From positions 45,895,697 through 45,959,696 of the forward strand of contig CM046858.1 in the NCBI GenBank assembly GCA_025617745.1: DNA of 64,000 nucleotides. Reading direction: 5' to 3'. This stretch comes from Heliocidaris erythrogramma. Lineage: Eukaryota; Echinodermata; Echinoidea; Camarodonta; Echinometridae. The notes beneath the pieces are model-generated. The model saw only the letters and a program-made list of their open reading frames with translations. It was not told where the DNA came from and did no database searches. Of this stretch, positions 49,101 through 61,027 are shown one piece after another. Position 1 is the first letter of the stretch, and each line of letters starts with the position of its first letter. The translations under genes and the position numbers were made by a program.

Positions 49101-50390
49101 GTCTACCTATCACACATGTGAGTATCTTGCAGTGACCAGTGGAAGAAGAGGTTAGATACCAACTCAAACACTTTAGTGCCATGTGCAAAATAGGACTCAT
49201 ATTCTTAATGTCTAGACTCCATTTTTATATGATTTCGGTCCCTATTATTTGACTGATTATTGGTTTGATAATAAATGATTGCATATTGATGAAAGATGCG
49301 CATCTCTAAACCAGCTAATTTTTAAAGTCAAATTTGAAATCGTGTATACAACAAAAGGAACACTAACTGATAAATGTTATCACTGTCATATGTATAAGAA
49401 ACCAGAGATCCAATGAAATTGATTGCTATACAGATATGAATTTTGATATAGTCCAGGAAACTTAAATAACCTGTTTTAGAGATATCATATCATTCCAGCC
49501 CAAGTTATTTCAAGCTTAGAGTATAAACATAATCTATGAACACTATAATATGTATGGCAATATGACACTGAATGACACAGGGTATTTTGAAAGGGGTGAA
49601 GGTAAGCAGCTACATACATCTTCGCACAATGTTTTATTTCATCAAAATATATCTCTAATAAATGTTGGGGGTTAGGTATTGAAATTACGAGAAGCATATT
49701 TAACAACAGTTTTAATTCTATGGTGTTGAGTATTACTTAAAAGTACCCTTCTAAGTATAGGAGAAAAAAATCTAAATGTATATAATCCGGATGGGGATGG
49801 TTTCTAATACCTATTTCAGAAACTCATGCTTCTATTATGCATACTAAAATGGCATAATGCTTGGGCCGGATTATCACAATCATAAACCTAGCGTTCACCA
49901 GAAAATGCGGGTATTATGCACATATTAGCAGCCTAAATATAATGCGCATTATTTGTATGCGGATACATGCATGAAGTCATATAATGCTCTTATTCTGCTC
50001 CTATCATGTGCTCTTAGGAGATTATCAAAGGGGTATTAGATGTGTACTATATGTGTGATTGGCACACAGGGAAATGATTTAAACATTCAATCAATATTTA
50101 CCAAAATAATAAAAGCTACTTATATCTCACTATGAGCATGGGTTTTCTAGAGGGTTATTATGATGAGACTATCAACATGACAGAAGAGAAAATGATACCA
50201 GAGTTTAGGGTGGTGTGCAAAGAAGGTTGCCTTACATATCCATGGTTCCGTGGATGAGTGCAGTGCCTATCTAGTCAGATGTAGTGTGTTCTATCTTGAG
50301 TTAATCAACTTTGATTTACAAATAACTGCTCTACATGAACAAATCTGCTTGAAGGGATACATCATAGGAGAGAGAATGTGATTAATGTAT
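45545..50390. other. Non-coding sequence
   Basis: I found no exon on either strand. There is a (TA)n run at 46108-46150 and a G-run at 48171-48183. The segment 47,030-47,335 is CpG-richer than its flanks and may be an old element. Confidence 0.5.
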
Positions 50391-50600
50391 GGTATTTAGA
50401 AGGGGGAAAAGAGAGGGAAAGAAAAAATTAAAGAAGTGGGAGCGGGAAAGGGAGAGGGAGGAGGGAGGAGGGAGGAGGGAGGGGGAACAGAGAGACAGAA
50501 TCAGAGATAGAGATTAGGAAGGAGGAAGAGGAAGAGGAAGAAGAAAAAACAGAGAAAGTGGGACAGGGAGATAGAGAAACAGAGGGAGCAAACAGAGAGG
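50391..50600. repeat. Polypurine (GA-rich) tract
   Basis: About 200 bp almost entirely A and G, with tandem GAGGAGG units near 50459-50483. Such mirror-like purine tracts can adopt triplex structures. Confidence 0.8.
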
Positions 50601-50699
50601 GGGTGGATGAGGTACAACTCCATGAGCAGTGGGTGATAAAGTAAAATGAAATTTAAAAATGAGACACTAAATATGCAGGATTTAGACAATAAAAAGACA

Positions 50700-50945
50700 A
50701 TGGAATGGATATACCTAAAGACAACCAGTAGGGAAAACATAAAGATATAGAGATACATGTAGATATAATAATCATATATGAATAAGCTGAATATGGACAA
50801 ACAATAGGGAAAACAGAGATATATAGATAGATATAATAATCATACATGTATAAGCTGCATATGGACAAACAATAGGGAAAGAGATATAGAGATAGATATA
50901 ATAATCATACATGTATAAGCTGAATATGGACAAACATGACATAAC
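50700..50945. repeat. Three tandem units of about 75-80 bp
   Basis: The core ATAATCATACATGTATAAGC and ATGGACAAACAATAGGG occurs around 50765, 50840 and 50910. Confidence 0.8.
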
Positions 50946-50999
50946 TACAAAGTGTGACATCATTCATTAGCTTACGCGAAAAAACCCTAAACAGTGATC

Positions 51000-51800
51000 A
51001 TGCTTATAAAGCATCTCTCCGCACCGCCACTCCGCGAACTCACATGCTGGGTCAGGTCGGGTATAACACATATGTGACCCTCCACCACAAAACGACCAAT
51101 AAGTCACAATGGGAGTCCTAGAGTAAACAGCTGAAAAAGGTGGTATGGGGTGGAAATATATATTTTAAGTTTTTGGTATTCCCTGAAAGTATAGATAATA
51201 ATCTACCATCTGATAAAATTTCGGAGTAAAATACCGTATTGAAATATGTTTTTACTCTCATTCAAAATGACCATTTTTTCATGGACATTCAAACTTTTTG
51301 AGTTGAGCTTATTGGGATCGTACTTCACATCGCTTTTCTGGTATAACGCAATAGGTTTGCATTGCCTGATATTCAAAATCTACAGAAGGAAAGAAATATA
51401 TCTATTCTAAAGGTATGGAAAGTTTCAACCCAATCCAATGAGTACTTCATAGTGTATACTTCGGAGTTTTGACTCAACCTTTTGTGCAACAAACAATAGG
51501 ACACAGATTAGGCACTCTTAAATGGTCACGCTTCTTTAACCCGTTGAAGACGGTAAAGCGCAGTGCGATTCCCCCGCTGGGAACGGTAAAAATCCTGACA
51601 AGCTCAACGAAGCGTGGTTGTCAAGGAGGAGGTGTGGTCTACTGCGTTCATAGCCAATCAGCGCCTTCATCGCTTTTGCCGCTGGCTTACTGAATATTCA
51701 TAGTGTTCGGTGCACGAAACTGCGCGATACCTCATGCATAATTCATTTTCTTGTTTCCTTATTGGCTAGTGCCGACGGAAGTAATGAATAATTTATGAGT
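51000..51800. other. Probable dispersed repeat sequence, no gene
   Basis: The segment TATGTGACCCTCCACCACAA followed by AAACGACCAATAAGTCACA resembles a common dispersed repeat of marine deuterostomes (from memory, unverified). No coding exon recognised. Confidence 0.4.
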
Positions 51801-52640
51801 TCCGGTGTCAACACGAATGTTTTTTGCGCCGGTTGTATTTTACCCCCCCCCCCCCCCCCCTCTCTCTCTCTCTCTCTAGACAGATGGATACGGGGTTGGT
51901 GAATTTATACGACATATCAATTCCACCTCATTTTGTTTCTTCCATCTCCATGAAATTCATCTCTTTCATCCTAATTTTCTGCCTGTATTCTTTTTCCGAG
52001 AGTAAATACTTTTACTTCCAATCGTCTTTTTTTATTTATTGATTGCATTTCTTGTCTTCCCCATCCCCCTTCCCTTTGACTCCCTATTTTGTTTTTGTTT
52101 TTGTTTTGAGTTGTTTTGTTTTGTTTTTTTATCAATTCTAAATTCTCGTTGTAGATTCCTATTTCTCACTTATTCACATGATTCATGTCTGCTTTTTTCG
52201 TAAATTTTATTTTGTTCTTCTTTTTTCGTCGTTTATCCTTGGGCTATTCTTTTATTTCCCCCCATTATCTTCATTTATCATAATTATAGTTATTCCTTTA
52301 TCTTATCCTTCCGTTTTGTCTCCCTTGATTTGTTTCCTTCTTTCTTCGTCTACCACATTCTATCAGGGCCAGTCGAACGTTTTTGAGATTGGTGGGGCCC
52401 AAATATGGGAACCATGCAGGGAATGTTACTATTGTGCTACAAAAAGGGGCCCAGTCACCGCCGTCGTCGACATTCCCGACAAAAATTTTGTTGACAACCC
52501 CCAAAAAGTCCAATATCGTCGCCGTTGTCGACATTCCCGGCAAAAAACACAAAACAAAACAAAACAAAAAACGGTTCAAAGGACATCGCCGATAGTCGAT
52601 GTCGTCATCACACACATGGGGGGTCCACATTTTTTTGGAG

Positions 52641-54211
52641 GCAAAAATATTGGGGGCCCCCGGTTCCGCCGGCCATATATATTATCCTCACAATTCTGTT
52701 TTTTTAATGTATTATTCATTTATTTTCATTAGACATTATTGCGACGATAACTCATAAACGTGATTGCATATCATATTTTCTATTTTTGCTTTATATGTAT
52801 TTAAATAATTCGTCTTATGCTGATTCAAGCTGATTTAACAATGAATGAATAAAGTCATTTACTTTCATTCTTATTTTCCAGTCTTATTCTTCATATTTCC
52901 TTTCAAACAATATTTCATTACTAGTTATTATTATACCATCAAGATGGGTTGCTGTTATAGGAATTTATTATTTTAGCGAGACTATACGCTTCTCCGAATC
53001 ATTCTGTATTTTCCCATTTTGTCGCCTTTTCAAGTTATTCAATTTTGTTGATGTATATGTAAAATGATGATTATATTATAAGAAATTAATATTGATAACT
53101 TTAGCAGCTTCGTAGTAAGAAAAGGACTACCATTTTCACAGTGCTAATGTGTTTTTTTTTTTGCAAAAAACAAAACAAAACGATGTTTCTCTTATTATTA
53201 TGATCATCTTTACAGAATCGTTTCGTGTGGATTCTGTGTTATCTATTCTCGCGTTTTGGGTTTTTTTTTGCCGCAGATTATAAGCTCTCATGAAGCGGTC
53301 GGAAGACTAATGAATTCACAGAGTTTAAACCTTATAAATCGGTTCGACTTTCGCTAACTTCTAAAGTCTAAATAGGGGAAATGTTCAAGAATAATTCCTC
53401 TGTTATAAGTGGTACACTGGTACAAGTATATATACATATATATTTATTTGTATATATATATATATATATATATATTTTTTGAATAGAAAGTCCACGTGTT
53501 GGAGTAATATCAAAGAAAAAGAAAAAAAAAAAAAATAACCGGGCGCATCGCCCGGTTATTTATAAACTAATCGCGCATTGTCTTGGAAACGCTACATGGA
53601 TAAGTTTTCAAAATTTTGTCATTATTCACTTGACAAAGACGGTGAGAGGATCGTCGAAAATTCGTGAGAAAATAAAATAGTTGGAGAAAAAAGCATGAAA
53701 TGTCTACTGGTCTTTTTCTTTTATATATATATATATATATATATTCGGTATTATTCTTTTTTACAGCCACCAACTTTGATCCGCCTTTGGAAAAGAAAGT
53801 CATCGATGAGTGTTTTATTATGTTAGATCCTCTCGCTGAGTTATAGACATTTATGACCTTCACAAAACGGGGAAGTGCCCCCCCCCCCGTCCCCTGGATT
53901 TGAGCTCCATTGACAAAATGGGGGATTATCTGGCGTGGCCTTGGCAACCTTCGTTCGTATTTCCTTTGTTCTCATCTGCGATGAAAAGACAGGAAATCCA
54001 TTCATGCTTTTGAAACCGTTAGAACCCAAGCTGGACTCGGTTTATTGTTTGTAAAGTACGGCGACTAACTGAATATACCGTATGTAGTTCAATAAAATGT
54101 GAATAACGCTACTCCTTTATACAGAAAACAATTCAGCAGAGGAAGCATTAATGAAAGTATGATGCTGATGATGAGAAATCGTGAACTCCATAATAAAGCT
54201 ATGAATGTAAA
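52641..54211. repeat. Dispersed repeat copy A, left part (split by the DIRS element)
   Basis: Begins GCAAAAATATTGGGGGCCCC and is about 90-95% identical by eye to 62270-63567. It contains about 315 bp (around 53431-53745) missing from copy B, including (TA)n on both edges. A 13-bp perfect hairpin lies at 53533-53561. A short related block occurs upstream at about 51801-51842 and 62218-62258. Small ORFs shared by both copies show no domain. Confidence 0.88.
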
Positions 54212-54245
54212 CAAGAAAATTATAACTAATTTTGTTATTTACTAG

Positions 54246-54394
54246 ATAAATCTATGTATCTGCCTATTTGCTAGTTTCCCAAACTATGCCGTCATTCGAG
54301 AAAACCTAAGTCTAAAACGCGCAGCCCCTGCCTGCGCGCGCGTACTCCCCGTCCACCAATCCAATCGCGCCACCGCCATACTCTTCCTCTTCCG
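54246..54394. repeat. DIRS inverted terminal repeat, 3' side
   Basis: The reverse complement of 60204-60352, nearly identical and CpG-rich (CTGCGCGCGCGTACTCCCCG). It is preceded by a 34-nt outer extension (54212-54245) absent from the other ITR. Confidence 0.93.
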
Positions 54395-54453
54395 AGCAGT
54401 CAGAGACAGAATCTAGGACATGTCAGACAAGGAGAGGGGCTGGAGGGAGGGAC

Positions 54454-54548
54454 ATAGGCAGATACATAGATTTATCTAGTAAATAACAAAATTAGTTATA
54501 ATTTTCTTGATTTACAGCAATAAATCGATGTATCTACCTATTTGCTAG
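54454..54548. repeat. DIRS internal complementary region (ICR)
   Basis: 54454-54509 is the reverse complement of the left extremity 54212-54267. 54510-54548 is the reverse complement of the right extremity 60324-60362. The ICR therefore equals the complement of the two element ends joined head to tail, the diagnostic DIRS feature used as template to complete the circular intermediate. Confidence 0.92.
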
Positions 54549-54659
54549 AATAGCACGGATAAAAACCCGGGTGGCATGTCCCAGGACGGGAGTAACTAAC
54601 GCGGGGCAGACAGAGACGACGAAGCAGCTCTCAACCCAGAGGTTTCAAATCCAACCTCA

Positions 54660-55300
54660 CCCGAAGGAGCATCCTTAAGATAGAAGGATGTGAAGAAAGT
54701 AGGGGAACGCCAAAAGGCGGCCCTCAAAAGTCTTCCAAAGGGATGAACCTGACAAAGCGCCCAGGAGGTAGAACACTCCTAGTGTCATGCGCTCTGGGAG
54801 GCTTCCCAGACAGGAGAGCCTCCGAACCCGCAGCTTGGATAGCCTCGACAATCCAACGGAAGATAGTCTCCCGTGATGCTGGGGAAGAAAGGTGATGGAA
54901 AAAGAGAAGAGCTGATCATCCTTACAAAAACAACCGTAGTCCTATCCAAGTACCATTTGAGAGCCCTAACAGGGCACCAAGATTTATCCTCCATGACGGA
55001 AGAGAATTCCGACAGAGGACTCAAGAACACTTCGATTAAGCCAGAAGAATCCGTCTGATTCTTGGCACTAACGAAGGTCGAGGGACAAGACGTACACCTT
55101 GCCTTTCCCATCTGATATGCCCGGGGGCCGTAGAGAGAGAAAGGTGTTCTTAATCGGGAGATGGTGTAACGACGCTTTGCAGAACGGCCCAAAGGGCGGT
55201 TTGGCCAAGGCGTCCAAAACCAAGGAAGGCTCCACGCAGGAGTCAACTGGCGATATGCTGGGCGTGTCAAAAGAAAGACCTCAGCAAATGAGTCAGGAAG
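54660..55300 (-). pseudogene. DIRS tyrosine recombinase remnant
   Basis: The frame holds CPVRALKWYLDRT, a segment usual before the C-terminal catalytic block. Further on come SRETIFRWIVEAIQAAG and RAHDTRSV, carrying the H-x-x-R catalytic pair. A one-base frameshift near 54,772 shifts the rest; in the next frame TSWAL and later TFFTSFYL, with the candidate nucleophile Tyr, can be read. The arrangement matches DIRS/Ngaro-type recombinases that insert circular cDNA. The frameshift makes it non-functional as it stands. Confidence 0.82.
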
Positions 55301-55371
55301 GGAGAGATCGAAACTCCCGAACCATCAGAAAAAAACCAAGGTGAACCGCAGTAATAGCGGACCGGTAACCA

Positions 55372-56380
55372 CTAAGTTAGAGAGGGCCCTGCCCTTATCG
55401 AAAGGAGTAATAAGGAAAAATGCTGTAAAAGCACCCACCGGGGCAGAAACGGGGAAAACAAACCCCTTCTCCCCAACAAGCATGGAAGGTTTCTAAACTC
55501 GAGTTGACAACAGCTCGGGTAGAAACTCTTCTGCTCTGGACTATGAACTGGGAGGCTCTCTCTGAGAGTCCTCGCTTCCTCCCCAATAGCGGCCAGGCGG
55601 TCAATGTAGAGCCGCCGGACGATGGTGGAGGATCCCCGACAGGGGCTGATCTGAGGACTGCTCTCCATAGAAGGGAGAGAGGCCGACCGTCCAGCAGAGA
55701 CAGAAGAAGAGGAAACCAAGGTCTCCTCGGCCAGCAAGGTGCTATGAGCAGAAACCCACGCCTGATCCTCCTGAATCTTCCCCAGGAACTGAGGAATTAA
55801 GGAGATCGGCGGAAAGGCGTAACCCCAGAAGTTCTTCCCTGAAGGGAGAACGCATCGAGGGCCCAAGCTTCCGGATCTCGCACTCGAGAGCAAACTCGGG
55901 AGGCGATGATTCAGAGCTGTCGCAAACAGGTCTATCTCCAGATGGGCGCAGACTGAACTGAAGTAGTCGAAGACCTCTTGATTCAGTGACCACTCGGAGG
56001 GGGGACACATGTCCCGGGACAGCAAATCTGCAATCAGATTGTCCCGCCCGGGAACATAGGAGGCGATCGGAATCACTCGGTGAGGCCGACACCACTCTTA
56101 AGTTTGGCGGTTAGATCGTTCAGGGTAGCGGGAAGAGTCCCGCCCTGCCTGTTGATGTAAGCAGCAACAGAGGTGCTGACCGTCAAAATCAGGACGGAGC
56201 GACCTACAAACATGTTCTCGAAAGGTGGAGAGACATGAGGACTGCCATCAATTCCAACACAATAAGTGGGGCAAGGTGCACAGGTGTGACCAGTCCCCCG
56301 AGACCACCTGGTCCGAACAGGGCGATAAGTAGGCGTTTGATCTCCTCGGAGAGAGGAATCCACACCTTGAGCGAGTCTAC
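55372..56380 (-). pseudogene. DIRS RNase H and linker region remnant
   Basis: AAYINRQGGT at about 56150 is the RNase H segment of DIRS and related elements; the usual acidic residue before it appears lost (TVSTSV). After a frameshift near 56090 the frame reads SYVPGRDNLIADLLSR, then IDLFATALNHRLP and FWGYAFPPISLI. These are characteristic of the region between RNase H and recombinase in DIRS proteins. Confidence 0.82.
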
Positions 56381-56599
56381 ACTGGGCTTGAAAACTTCAG
56401 AAGATGAAGTTGGAAAAGGCCTCATATGAAGCCAACAGTCTTTGAGGACATCCCTATGGCTCGATAAGTGGTCCAAGAACTGGTGCCATCGGCCTGCCCG
56501 AACTCGACGTAAGAGACGAAGAGATCGAGCTAGAAAGACAATTGCGTGAATTCTCTCCCGACTGGGGCGGGTAAGTTGGTTCACAATGTCTAATTTCCG

Positions 56600-57495
56600 C
56601 ACTCTAGGTAAATGGGTCTGCGGGTAGGAGTCAACTCCTACTTGTCCCAGTTGGCTATGAATCGTACTTCTTGCGTAGTACGGAGAAGTAGGGCCATGTG
56701 CGACTGAAGGACGGACACAGAGCTCGCCACCAGGAGCCAGTGGTCCAGGTAAGTGAAAAAGTCTCAGACCGCGATCCTGAGGGAAGCGGCTAGGGTAGAG
56801 ACTGCTCGAGTAACACTCGAGGAGCCGGTTTCAGGCCGAAATTTAAGGCCTCGAACCGGAAAGTTTCGCCTTGAAGGAGAAACCTAGAAGGTCCCTTGAA
56901 GAAGGGTGTATCGGTATGTGAAAGTATCTTTCAAGTCTACCGAAATAGCCACATCTGACGGTCTGATCGCCGGGAGAATCGAGGCCAAGGTTTCCCTGTG
57001 GAAAAACCTCTCTTGGTATGAAGGAATTGATGACCTCCATATTCAAGATCATTCTGAGCTTCCCCGAGCATTTGGGAATATAAGATAGGGGAGAGGCACA
57101 ACTGGGGTGGTCTCTTACCCTTTCGATCGCGCCCTTTTCCAGCAGCTCTTGAATCTCGGTGGAGATGTGCTCTAGAAAGGGGGCGATAGTGTAGGAGGGT
57201 TGTGGCGGACGGTTCCGTGTGGGAGGGGCTTTGCGAAAAGTATGCAGAAGCCTCCTCGCACGAAGGGGCGCACAAAACGTCGTCGGTAATTCCTTCCCAG
57301 GCGGGAAGGTACTGAAGACGGCCGCCAACCCTCTCCTCCAACGCTCGGGGCGCACCTGTGCACGGGGCAGCTGGAAGCGCCACCGCGTCTAGGAGGCGGA
57401 AAGACAGCCTGGGCCTGCGGCTTAGGAGCCGAGGCCTTAAGGCGTTTCAGAAGTTCCGTCGCCTGCTTGCGTGAATCAACCTCAAGTTGAATCAC
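56600..57495 (-). pseudogene. DIRS reverse transcriptase remnant
   Basis: The open frame at 56843-57355 includes LLEKGAIERV, SPLSYIPKCSGKLRMILN and YFHIPIHPSSRDLLGFSF, which are RT palm motifs. Downstream, after a frameshift, the catalytic box reads TYLDHWL (about 56737-56757) where DIRS enzymes have YLDDW. Two in-frame stops flank it. RT activity is therefore lost. Confidence 0.85.
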
Positions 57496-57646
57496 ATCAG
57501 GCCCCTTACCTCCAAAGAGGTGAAGGCCGGAGTGCGGGACCCTGGCCAGGAGGGCAGGTATGTCCGCATCCGCAATGCCCAGAGAGGAAAGCGTAAGTTC
57601 CTCCTAGCATTGGTGGCTATTGCTGTCGACACAGACAGTTCCAACC

Positions 57647-58248
57647 ACAACGAGCCTGTCCAGGACAAGGCTTCGTCTAGCAACAGGATGTCCGAGTCGG
57701 ACATCTCGAGGTGCTGACTCCTAGCGCGAAAGGAAAGGAGCGTACCCAAGTGGGCAGTCAGCCTCAGGCCAGTCCTGGAATGAGCTTCCATTAAGGACGG
57801 GAGCTTCTCTATTTGGCGTAAGGTGTACTCTTAAAGTTGACACCAAGCCTACCACCTACATGTAGGAGGTCACTGGAACAGGACTTTCTCGTAATTTAAT
57901 CGAGTGTCCTGTCGAGAGAAGGTGAAAAACCCAGCCGAGGGACGGTTTTACAACGAGCCTGTCCTTGGACAAGGGGCTTCGTCTAGCACAGGATGTCCGA
58001 GTCGGACATCTCGAGGTGCTGGCTCCTAGCGCTAAGGGAAAGGAGCGTACCCAAGTAGGCAGTCAGCCTCAGGCCAGTCCTGGAATGAACTTCCAATAAG
58101 GACGGGAACCTCTCTATTTTGGCGCAAGGTGTACTCTTAAGTGGACACCAAGCCTACCACCTACATGTAGGAGGTCACTGGAACGGGACTTTCTCGTAAT
58201 ATAATTCGAGAGTGTCCTGTTTAGAGAAGGTGAAATCCCCGGCCGAGG
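57647..58248. repeat. Tandem duplication of about 303 bp inside the DIRS element
   Basis: Copy 1 (57647-57949) and copy 2 (57950-58248) share ACAACGAGCCTGTC, GGATGTCCGAGTCGGACATC and CTACCACCTACATGTAGG blocks with small indels. It lies between the gag-like and RT regions and further disrupts coding. Confidence 0.88.
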
Positions 58249-58375
58249 GACGGACCCTACTAAGGGTGCAAGAGGCTGTGAGGCGAAGTCATTGAAGACT
58301 CGCTTACAGTCCTCCGTAAGAGGGATGCCCTTGGAGGGACGCTCACCTTGAAAAAGGAGAGACGGATGTCCCGGA

Positions 58376-59575
58376 TCAGCCCGACTCTGTAAAAGTGTCG
58401 GGAAGAAACTTCTCCAGCAGGGCTTGAGTCTCTACCGCCAAGGACCCAAAGGCCTGGGGTGTAATCTCAGCCTGTGAAGAGGCATCATCCTCCGAAAATC
58501 CAGACTGAAACCTGATCCCAAGAAGGGCGGTGTAAGCAGTCCCAGGATTCCTCCCCAGGCGGAGCACCAAGTGCCGCTGGAATGGGAGTAGCCCCGACCG
58601 GACGATCAAAGCTGAACGTGGTCGAGAGACGCCCGAAGTGGGGCGGTAAGGCTCTAGTGTGTTGGAAAACAAACACAATGAGCCAGATACCTGAGAAAAG
58701 GAACCGGATCCCAACCCACTAGAAGCAGTGGTGGTAAACAAGGGAAAACCAGTGTTCCTAGCCGGATAACCGGTAAAAACCGGTATCCGAACCGGATATC
58801 CGGTAAAAACCGGTATCCGAACCGGATATCCGGCAAAACCGGTATCCGAACCGGAACCGGTATCCGAACCGGATCCGGTATCCGACCCGGACCTGGGTCG
58901 GGTCGGGTACAGGTATCCCCCCTTCCCCCTTGGGGGGAGGGGTTGGAGTCAGGCGTGGTGGGGAGTACAGACACAGAGTCTGACCAACCACTCCGCTCCA
59001 CAATGATCTTGAGATAATTCAAAAGTTCATGGGAGACGCCTAACTCAGAAGAAGTGGTCGCCCCTTGGGGGCTAACTTTCTTCTTCTTGGTCCCCCCTGA
59101 CACATGAGGTGAACACACAGTCGGTGTCAAGGGGAGAGAGTCCGCCTCGCCTGTTGGCTGGGCAGTACTCTGGCGCTTACGCTTCTTGGGCAGGTGGGCA
59201 TGTTTATCGCCCCCTTTACCCTTAGAAACGGGCACCGCCTCCGTAGTAGGCCCTGAAGGGAGTACTTTTGGAGGATCACGACTCTCTTTTTCCCTTACCC
59301 GCCTTGCTTGTTGTAGAAGCGTGCGGAGAGACAAAAGGAGCCGATCCCTGAGCAATCACACCTATGGCTAGAGAGCGAGGAATGATGCTCGAGCGAGACG
59401 AACTGTGGGCAGGGATAACACCCACAGTTTTATCGGTGAGAGGTATTGGCCGGAGGCACTCACTCCCACCGTTATACAAGTCTCTATCTTCGAGAGAGGT
59501 ATTGGCCGTGTTCCAGCACTCACTCTCTCGGTTTTCCCCGCATGAGTTGGTCGTCAAAATAGACGGCGAACTCAT
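58376..59575 (-). pseudogene. DIRS gag-like ORF remnant
   Basis: The open frame at 58654-59355 encodes a basic, Pro/Ser-rich protein with HLPKKRKRQST and GGTKKKKVSP, then VSHELLNYLKIIVERSGW. It is the first coding region in element orientation, where DIRS elements place their gag-like ORF. No zinc knuckle is seen. The C-terminal part is replaced by a repeat-encoded RIPVPVRIP/GYRF string (58755-58915). Assigned by position rather than clear homology. Confidence 0.6.
58755..58915. repeat. CCGGATATCCGG-type short repeats inside the gag-like region
   Basis: About five units of 20-30 bp built of ACCGGTATCCGAACCGG and GATATCCGG, themselves palindromic. They are absent from the neighbouring coding style and look like a local expansion. 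Confidence 0.85.
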
Positions 59576-60203
59576 AACGGGGCGAGCCGTACACGAAGTA
59601 GGCCCTAACTTACCTTAGTCGAAGCTCCGTGGAAGTTATAATGTTGGTGCGAGATTAAATTCTCGCAGCCAACCCTTCCAAGGCTGGGCGAGTCCCCTTA
59701 TAAGTATTAAATACTGGGGAACGCCAGCCGAACGGAGACCTCGACATGGCTGAAATTAAAGACAAGCAACAAATATAGAAATCCATTTATAGTAATAAAT
59801 TTATTATTATTACAAAACAGTATAGATCTATATAAAGGTAACAACCAACTCACAAGACGGAGTGGGAATAAACTCCTATTACGGAGCACAACGTATGATA
59901 AGACCGCTTGTCTAAGCGCGTTGAATCAACCACCTACAGACACGGGGGCTAGCCCGACGCAGTGTACTAGTACACCGTCTGTGAATAAAGCCACGAAAGT
60001 GAGGAAAAACGGCAAAGTAATTTCATTAATTTACCGTGAAGGAGGTTGACTCAGGAAAAATCTGATACACCAAAATGAGTGTGAAAACATGGTGAACGGG
60101 ATTTTTATTGCGAAAGGCAACCAAAAACGCTTTTGGAGGTAAAAATCTCGCAATTTAGGTTAAGACTTAGCTTCATAGATGTCACTTCTCTGACGGGCGA
60201 GAA

Positions 60204-60352
60204 CGGAAGAGGAAGAGTATGGCGGTGGCGCGATTGGATTGGTGGACGGGGAGTACGCGCGCGCAGGCAGGGGCTGCGCGTTTTAGACTTAGGTTTTCTC
60301 GAATGACGGCATAGTTTGGGAAACTAGCAAATAGGCAGATACATCGATTTAT
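60204..60352. repeat. DIRS inverted terminal repeat, 5' side
   Basis: The inverted copy of 54246-54394. The extremity 60353-60362 (TGCTGTAAAT) follows, then flanking sequence resumes at ACAAAAAGTAG. Confidence 0.93.
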
Positions 60353-60362
60353 TGCTGTAAAT

Positions 60363-60676
60363 ACAAAAAGTAGAAGAAATGTCCCCAAAAGATTTTCATC
60401 TATTTATTTCTAACCTTTTGCTTTTATTTCATTATGCATTTGACATTTAATTTTTTTTTTGCCTCATGAGTTTTGATCGTACTCTTTGTTTCCACTTTTC
60501 CTCTTGGTGTTTTTTTTCTTCTGTAATGTACTAAACGAATAGACGAGCACAGAAGACGAAATTGTTGTTGAAGAGGGTGAGAGAAATATAAAATAGAGTG
60601 CTTATAATGGAGAACAAGAGACGGTAATAAAGAAGGTCAGAAATGAAGACAGAAGAATTGATGAGAAAAGTGTAAT
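60363..60676. repeat. Dispersed repeat copy A, right part
   Basis: Continues the repeat interrupted at 54211. It matches 63568-63886 through GATGAGAAAAGTGTAA, where homology stops. Confidence 0.9.
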
Positions 60677-60996
60677 TCCAGAAAAAGATATGAAAATAAT
60701 CGAGTGAATGGGATGTTCCAAATGTTAGATTTATAATGAAGAAAAAAGAATCTTTATAGAAAGCATATAGGTTTCGGTATGGTCTTACAAATAATCATGT
60801 TTTTGTTGGTGTTGTTGCTTTTCAACAACATCATCATTATCAACATCATATTCATCATATAATTACATTATTATAATTACTATTGTTCTTGTTCTTCTTC
60901 TTCTTGTTATTGAAAATAAAAGATTACATTGTAGACCCGTTTTGAAAGAAAAGAGATTAGCCTGTGTCAGATGAGGATGGATGTAAAACATACTTT

Positions 60997-61027
<31 letters not shown>

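Larger units (their letters stand above)
54212..60362 (-). mobile_element. DIRS-like tyrosine-recombinase retrotransposon, complete but coding-dead
   Basis: The 6,151-bp element is bounded exactly by comparison with the uninterrupted copy at 63567|63568. It has inverted terminal repeats of 149 bp (54246-54394 and 60204-60352) with distinct outer extensions. An internal complementary region lies at 54454-54548. Coding order on the minus strand is gag-like, RT, RNase H, tyrosine recombinase. There is no target duplication, as expected for recombinase-mediated insertion of a circular DNA. All ORFs are broken. Confidence 0.93.

Noticed and set aside
52383-52680. Possible exon with repeated GTCGACATTCCCG segments
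   Set aside because: Only a short internal duplication next to the dispersed repeat; frames and splice sites do not support coding.
53567-54029. Small ORFs conserved between 53.6-54.0 kb and 63.1-63.4 kb
   Set aside because: Conservation is explained by duplication of the whole repeat at DNA level; no domain and no codon-like pattern seen.
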